From contig CAWHJN010000001.1 of NCBI GenBank assembly GCA_963829705.1, forward strand, positions 930,001 to 994,000: a stretch of 64,000 nt of DNA, written 5' to 3'. Under the pieces are notes generated by a model that worked only from the letters and a program-made list of their open reading frames with translations, did no database searches and had not been told where the DNA came from. Position 1 is the first letter of the stretch. Each line of letters starts with the position of its first letter. This DNA is from CAWHJN01 sp963829705 (GTDB lineage Bacteria; Bacteroidota; Rhodothermia; Rhodothermales; BA12). Shown here one piece after another: positions 59,704-64,000 of the stretch. Made by a program: the position numbers and the translations under genes.

Positions 59704-61203
59704 TTATTTCTTCTTCTTGGGCTGCGCGTAGTCGCGGAGGAATTCGAAGAGCAGGCGCACGCCGAAGCCCGTCGCGCCTTTGGGACGGTAGGGTTTGGCG
59801 CTGTCGATGAACGCCGGACCGGCGATGTCCACGTGGATCCACGGGTAGGAGACGAAGTGCTCCAGGAACTTGCCCGCTGTGATGGAGCCGCCCTCGCGCC
59901 CGCCGACGTTTTTCATGTCGGCCACGTCGCTGTCGAGTTGCTTGGCGTAGTGCGCGAACATGGGCAGGCGGTGGACGAGGTCGCCCGAGCGGCGGCCCGC
60001 TTTCTCGATGGCGTCGAGGCGCTCGTCGGCCCCGTCGGTTTCGTTCGTCATCACGGCCCCCACCTCGCTGCCAAGCGCGATCACCTGCGCGCCCGTGAGC
60101 GTGGCGATGTCGATGGCGAGGTCGGGGTTGTAGGTCTTGGCGTACGAGAGCGCGTCAGCGAGCACGAGGCGGCCCTCGGCGTCGGTGTTGAGCACCTCGA
60201 CGGTTTTGCCGTTGTGCATCGTGATGACGTCGCCGGGGACGTAAGCGTTTTCGCCAGGCCGGTTGTCGGTGGCAGGGATGAAGCCGACGACGTAGATGGG
60301 CACTTCGAGCCGGGCGAGGGCTTCGAAGGTGCCCACAACCGCCGCCGCGCCGCTCATGTCGGCCTTCATGTGGTCCATCGAGTCTTTCGTCGGCTTGAGC
60401 GACAGGCCGCCCGTATCGAAGACGATGCCCTTGCCGATGAGGGCCACGGGCCGCTCGTTGATGGCGTTGTCGGGGCGGTATTCGAGCACGGTAAACGTCG
60501 GCGGCTCCATCGAGCCGAGGTTGACGGCCAAGAGCCCACCCATCTTCTCCTCCTCGATCACGCTCTTGTCCCACACCGACACTTCGAAGCCGTGCTTTTT
60601 GCCCAGCTTCTCGATTTCTCGGGCCAGCAGCGTCGGCGTCTTCTCGTTGGGCGAGCGGTTGACGAGGTCGCGCGCCGTCGAGACGGCCTCGGCGAGGATG
60701 CGCCCGCGCTCGGCTCCGCGCCGCCCCACCCGGTCCTGCGAGGCGCTGTGGAGCACCAGGCGCTCGGCTCCCTTGTAGAGTTCGGGTTCAGTCTTGTAAC
60801 GCGTGAAGCGGTACGAGGCCAGCATGAACCCTTCCACGAACGCCTGCCCGATGGTGTCGGCGTCGACGTCGATGTCGGGCAGCGTGAAGGCGACGGTGTC
60901 GGCCTTGAAGTCTCGGGCGTCGTCGGCGGCGTGGGCGGCGGCCTGCCGCAGGCTCTCCGCGTCGATCTTCTCCGGGTCGCCCAGCCCGACGAGCAGGAAG
61001 CGCCGCGCGCGGGCCTTGTCGGCGTAAACGAGCAGTGTCTTGTTGGCCTCGCCGCTGAAATCATCGACGGCCTTGCGGAACGCCTCGCCGAGCGTGGTGG
61101 CCATCTCGCCGAGGGCACCGGAAGCCAGGTTCTTGGGCAACGAGACGACGACGAGATCTACGTCGAGATCGTGCAGGTCGAGCGAGGTGACGGAGACTTT
61201 CAT
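59704..61203 (-). CDS. pepA: Leucyl aminopeptidase (M17, PepA)
   Basis: A 499-aa cytosolic, hexameric, dizinc aminopeptidase. The N-terminal alpha/beta domain (to about residue 165) is followed by the M17 catalytic domain: LIGKGIVFDTGGLSLKPTKD (catalytic Lys and Asp ligands), MDHMKADMSGAAAVVG, the signature NTDAEGRLVLADAL (Asp/Glu metal ligands and Arg), and DIATLTGAQVIALG. It trims peptides during protein turnover and may act as a site-specific recombination accessory in some bacteria. ATG 61203 follows a C/T-rich leader with partial heptad periodicity. The tail ends in PKKKK. Confidence 0.93.
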   Translation of the reverse strand: MKVSVTSLDLHDLDVDLVVVSLPKNLASGALGEMATTLGEAFRKAVDDFSGEANKTLLVYADKARARRFLLVGLGDPEKIDAESLRQAAAHAADDARDFKADTVAFTLPDIDVDADTIGQAFVEGFMLASYRFTRYKTEPELYKGAERLVLHSASQDRVGRRGAERGRILAEAVSTARDLVNRSPNEKTPTLLAREIEKLGKKHGFEVSVWDKSVIEEEKMGGLLAVNLGSMEPPTFTVLEYRPDNAINERPVALIGKGIVFDTGGLSLKPTKDSMDHMKADMSGAAAVVGTFEALARLEVPIYVVGFIPATDNRPGENAYVPGDVITMHNGKTVEVLNTDAEGRLVLADALSYAKTYNPDLAIDIATLTGAQVIALGSEVGAVMTNETDGADERLDAIEKAGRRSGDLVHRLPMFAHYAKQLDSDVADMKNVGGREGGSITAGKFLEHFVSYPWIHVDIAGPAFIDSAKPYRPKGATGFGVRLLFEFLRDYAQPKKKK

Positions 61204-61305
61204 ACAGGGGAGCAGGTGGTTGGTAGTAGGGTAGCAGGTGGTTGATTGCTGACGAAGAGGTCGGTTGTAGGAATCCTACCACCCCCACGGCCAGCAACCC
61301 ACTTC

Positions 61306-62364
61306 TTACGAAGCGTGGAATTTGCCGCGCAGCAGCGTGAGGTAATCCGTGTCGGCGTCGTCGAGGGCGGCGTTTTCCGGGCCGTCGAGGTCGAGGTAGC
61401 GCGGCGCGGCGTCCATCACGTCGCGGATGAGCGGTTCGAGCGGGCGTTGCGCGAATGCGCCGGAGGCGTTGCGGTGGCCGCCGCCGCCGAAGGCCCGCGC
61501 CCACTCGTGAACGTAGGTGTCGGCCTTCGAGCGGAAGCTCATCTTGACGCCGCTGGAGATTTCGAGGAAGAGCACAGCGGCCTTCACGCCTTCGATGGAG
61601 AGCGCGTAGGAGACGAAGCCCTCCATCTCGTCCGACGACGCGCCGAGTTCGCGCATCATCCGCAGCGTGACGGTCATGTAGCACACCTGCCCATCGTGGA
61701 CGAGCGTGAGCGTGTCGAGAGCGCGCGCCAACAGCCGGAGGCTCGTCAGGCTGCGCGAGTCGTAGAGTGCCGTGTGGATGGGCGCGGGCGAAAGGTCGCC
61801 GCGCTCGAGGATATCGGCCACGATGCGGTGGACGTGCGGCGTGACGCTGCTGAAGCGGAACGAGCCGGTGTCCGTCATGATGGCCGTGTAGAGCGCCTCG
61901 CCCAGCGGGGCGTCGATGAGCGCGGCATCGTGCGCGGCGATGAGGTCGTATACCATCTCGCCCGTCGAGGAGGCCGTATCCTGCACCAGGGCGTGGTCGA
62001 ACCACGTCTCGGGCTTGGTGTGGTGGTCGATGAGGAACGTAGTAGCGCGGCTGGCCTGAAGCGGCCCCTTGACATTGCCCACCCGGTCGATGCCGTTGGT
62101 GTCCACCATCACGAACGCCGTCGCCGCGTCGATCTTCTCGCGCTGCGCTACGGAACCGTCGAACACCAGGATGTCGTCGGCACCGGGGAGCCAGGCGAGG
62201 TTGTCGGGCGCGGGGTCGCTGTTGACGAGGACGACGGTTTTGCCCAGCTTCCGCAGAAAGCGCCCCAGCGCCAACTGTGAGCCGATGGCGTCGCCATCGG
62301 GGCGTATGTGCGTGGTGATCGCGTAGGAGTCGTGCGCCAGGAGCCGCGCGAGAAAATCGGACAT
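61306..62364 (-). CDS. nrnA: DHH-family phosphoesterase, NrnA-like
   Basis: A 352-aa cytosolic phosphoesterase of the NrnA type, degrading short RNA oligomers and 3'-phosphoadenosine 5'-phosphate. The N-terminal DHH domain has HIRPDGDAIGSQLALG, FVMVDTNGIDRVG and FLIDHHTKPETWF (the DHH motif). MTDTGSFRFSSVTPHVH is also typical. The C-terminal DHHA1 domain ends with the substrate loop RAFGGGGHRNASGAF. Length and domain order match NrnA rather than RecJ. ATG 62364 is the start. It is 102 bases from the start of pepA's stop-to-start region on the same strand. The 278-base gap to the PEGA gene shows no other gene. Confidence 0.88.
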   Translation of the reverse strand: MSDFLARLLAHDSYAITTHIRPDGDAIGSQLALGRFLRKLGKTVVLVNSDPAPDNLAWLPGADDILVFDGSVAQREKIDAATAFVMVDTNGIDRVGNVKGPLQASRATTFLIDHHTKPETWFDHALVQDTASSTGEMVYDLIAAHDAALIDAPLGEALYTAIMTDTGSFRFSSVTPHVHRIVADILERGDLSPAPIHTALYDSRSLTSLRLLARALDTLTLVHDGQVCYMTVTLRMMRELGASSDEMEGFVSYALSIEGVKAAVLFLEISSGVKMSFRSKADTYVHEWARAFGGGGHRNASGAFAQRPLEPLIRDVMDAAPRYLDLDGPENAALDDADTDYLTLLRGKFHAS

Positions 62365-62642
62365 ACCGTGAGGGTTACCAAGAGTCGCCGTTGAACGACC
62401 CCACGGAGTTCATTGTTCGGCGGTCAAACGGGGAAGACCTCGGCAAGGCGACGTCCGCGCCCCGGCACGGCGGGGCTAAACGCCCTCCCGCGCGTACCAG
62501 CTGACGCGCCGAAGTACTCCATGCGCGCTGACCGCTCCTCACGCTTCACGACGCCTCTCTAAAACTTCCAGGGTTCTGGCTTTCTGCCTTTGCTTTGGCG
62601 CAAAGGGCTTGTTTATTTGGGACATCCCCCCCTGCTACGTCG

Positions 62643-63722
62643 ATGTTGTCTCGCCCCCCACCCTCGTGGTCGCACCTGCCGGAAGAGCCGCTCGCGCCGG
62701 TGCCCGAGCCGCCGCTGTATATGCGCCCGGTGTTCTGGCTGCGGATGCACGGCTTCAAGATCGTGCTCGTGGTGACGATGGGGATCGTGGTGTTCGTTTT
62801 CCGGGAGTTCGCCCGGCTGAGTGAAGCCTCCGATGCCGCCGCGCAGGCGCGCGTCGAGCGCAGCCAGGCGGCGGTGGCGGGCGGTGCGTACGCCTCGCTG
62901 TCGGTGACGACGGTGCCGGGCGACGCCGACGTGTACCTCGACGGCGACTTTATCGGGCGGACGCCGCTACGCCGGGTGAGGGTGGCTCCGGGCACGTACC
63001 GGCTGTCGGTGCAGAAGGCAGAGCACCTGGCGCTCGACAGCACCATCGAGGCGCGCGCCGAGGCGTTGATCTCCCTCAGCCTCCCGCTCGGGCAGGCTCC
63101 GACGGAGCGCGCCCAGAAGCTGCCGCAGGTGGCCGAAACCCGGCCGCGTGCCACGCCGCGCGCCTCCGCCGACGATCCCCCGGACACCCGCAACGAGGCG
63201 GCGGTGCCCACGCCGGTATCCCCGGCGCCTGCCGAGGCCACGCAGCGCCCAGACGAAACCCCCGTCACCGTCACTACGGGGCGGCTGCGGCTGCACTCCA
63301 CGCCAACCGGGGCCGAGGTGTGGCTCAAAGAGCGCCGCGTGGGCACGACGCCGATGACGCTTGACTTGGAGCCGGGCGAGTACGTGGCCACGTTCAAGAA
63401 GGAAGGCTACGAATCGCCCACGACGCTCTTCACCGTCGTGGGCGGCCAGACGCGCGTGATCGAGCCCCGGCTCAACGCGCTGCGCGGCACCGTGCGTGTG
63501 CTGGCCAAGCCGTGGGGCACCATCTACCTCGACGGCGAACTCGTGCAGGACGCCACCAACGTCCGGTTCAGCAAGACGGTGGTGCCGGGCCCCGTGCGGA
63601 TCACCGTCGTCCATCCCTTGCTCGGACGGTGGGAGAAGGTCGCCATCGTGGAGCCGGGTGGCACCGTGTCGTTCGTCGTAGATTTCAACGCGCAAAACGA
63701 TTCGGCCGACGGCGATTCGTAA
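62643..63722 (+). CDS. PEGA-domain protein with N-terminal membrane anchor
   Basis: A 359-aa protein starting MLSRPPPSWSHLPEEPL. A transmembrane segment lies at about residues 38-55 (IVLVVTMGIVVFVFREF). Three PEGA-type beta domains follow: near 90-150 (LSVTTVPGDADVYLDGDFIG), 225-290 (RLRLHSTPTGAEVWLKERRVG) and 290-350 (RVLAKPWGTIYLDGELV). A proline/alanine-rich linker separates the first and second. PEGA domains are extracytoplasmic beta modules common in S-layer and envelope proteins. The role is unknown. It is on the plus strand, 74 bases upstream of the cut exported protein gene, so an operon is plausible. Confidence 0.82.
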   Translation: MLSRPPPSWSHLPEEPLAPVPEPPLYMRPVFWLRMHGFKIVLVVTMGIVVFVFREFARLSEASDAAAQARVERSQAAVAGGAYASLSVTTVPGDADVYLDGDFIGRTPLRRVRVAPGTYRLSVQKAEHLALDSTIEARAEALISLSLPLGQAPTERAQKLPQVAETRPRATPRASADDPPDTRNEAAVPTPVSPAPAEATQRPDETPVTVTTGRLRLHSTPTGAEVWLKERRVGTTPMTLDLEPGEYVATFKKEGYESPTTLFTVVGGQTRVIEPRLNALRGTVRVLAKPWGTIYLDGELVQDATNVRFSKTVVPGPVRITVVHPLLGRWEKVAIVEPGGTVSFVVDFNAQNDSADGDS

Positions 63723-63796
63723 CCGTGCGCCGCTGCCCGGTCTGTCGTCCCGTCCCGCCGAGCGGGCTTTCCCGTCTGCATCTGTCCCCTGCCGCC

Positions 63797-64000
63797 ATGC
63801 GTGCTCCTTCGCTCTTTTCGCTCCGGCGCGGGCTCCTTCTCTGCCTGCTCGGGCTGTGCGCGGCATCGCTGCACGCGCAGCAGCCCGCGCCATGCGACAG
63901 CCTTTACACGCAGGCGGAATCGGCGTTTTTCGACAGCCGGTTCGACGAGACGATCCGGCTGTTGAGCCCGTGCGTGGAGCCGCCCAACGCCCCGGCGTCG
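63797..64000 (+). CDS. Exported protein, cut by the right window edge
   Basis: Only the first 68 codons are present. They give a clear signal peptide (MRAPSLFSLRRGLLLCLLGL, with cleavage likely at SLHA-QQ) and the start of a mature region beginning QQPAPCDSLYTQAESAFFDS then RFDETIRLLSPCVEPP. The spacing resembles the first helices of a TPR-type repeat, but too little is visible to name it. It follows the PEGA protein gene by 74 bases on the same strand. Confidence 0.65.
   Translation, partial: MRAPSLFSLRRGLLLCLLGLCAASLHAQQPAPCDSLYTQAESAFFDSRFDETIRLLSPCVEPPNAPAS

Overview
The window is GC-rich, gene-dense bacterial DNA. The gene mix suggests a Bacteroidota-related, Rhodothermota-like (Salinibacter/Rubricoccaceae-type) organism. 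Supporting features are a GWxTD-domain protein, an alternative GlmU-type nucleotidyltransferase, a MenG/UbiE methyltransferase, ATP-dependent PEP carboxykinase, an FGly-type lipoprotein sulfatase, and many exported proteins of the Gram-negative type. This placement is inferred from gene content; no rRNA or tRNA gene was seen.

Layout. 0-13.8 kb: transaldolase-like aldolase (cut by the left edge), sugar nucleotidyltransferase, sulfatase with a small lipoprotein, menaquinone methyltransferase, beta-propeller lipoprotein, thioredoxin-TPR protein, thioesterase, cation efflux protein, Rieske-FAD oxidoreductase, and a four-gene run ending in a dipeptide epimerase and a YigZ protein. 13.8-15.25 kb: a small accessory island with a rifampin ADP-ribosyltransferase (arr), a frameshifted lipoprotein and a structured repeat, bracketed by imperfect direct repeats built from the 3' ends of yigZ and an esterase. 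15.2-27.8 kb: esterase, TMEM175-type channel, RNase HI, obg, dprA (reading in frame into an endonuclease/exonuclease/phosphatase protein), a class V aminotransferase, rluD, a large CHAT-protease-like membrane protein, a RibD-type reductase and a ClC channel. 27.8-31.2 kb: a second accessory stretch of unrelated minus-strand genes (four-helix membrane protein, cupin, alpha/beta hydrolase, HEPN-like protein) separated by attC-like structures, ending in a second copy of the island-1 repeat. 31.2-47.5 kb: hisS, lgt, a PLP decarboxylase, DUF3891, murA, cysteine desulfurase, an exported membrane-anchored protein, asnS, an iron/cobalamin ABC importer, an outer-membrane barrel and the GWxTD protein. 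47.5-64 kb: a 21-copy heptanucleotide array, a NagX-like acyltransferase, a decayed toxin-antitoxin pair, a UbiA-like prenyltransferase, pckA, NhaC and AGCS transporters, upp, FtsE, a methyltransferase-pdxA pair, leucyl aminopeptidase, NrnA, a PEGA protein and a cut exported protein.

Three patterns stand out. First, many genes are preceded, right up to the start codon, by degenerate 7-bp-periodic pyrimidine-rich leaders; the extreme case is a perfect (TTCGAGG)21 array. Second, the two accessory islands look like integron-cassette or repeat-mediated insertions. Third, at least six genes carry single-base frameshifts, most explained by one extra base in a short run. That pattern suggests consensus errors in the assembly more than widespread gene decay.
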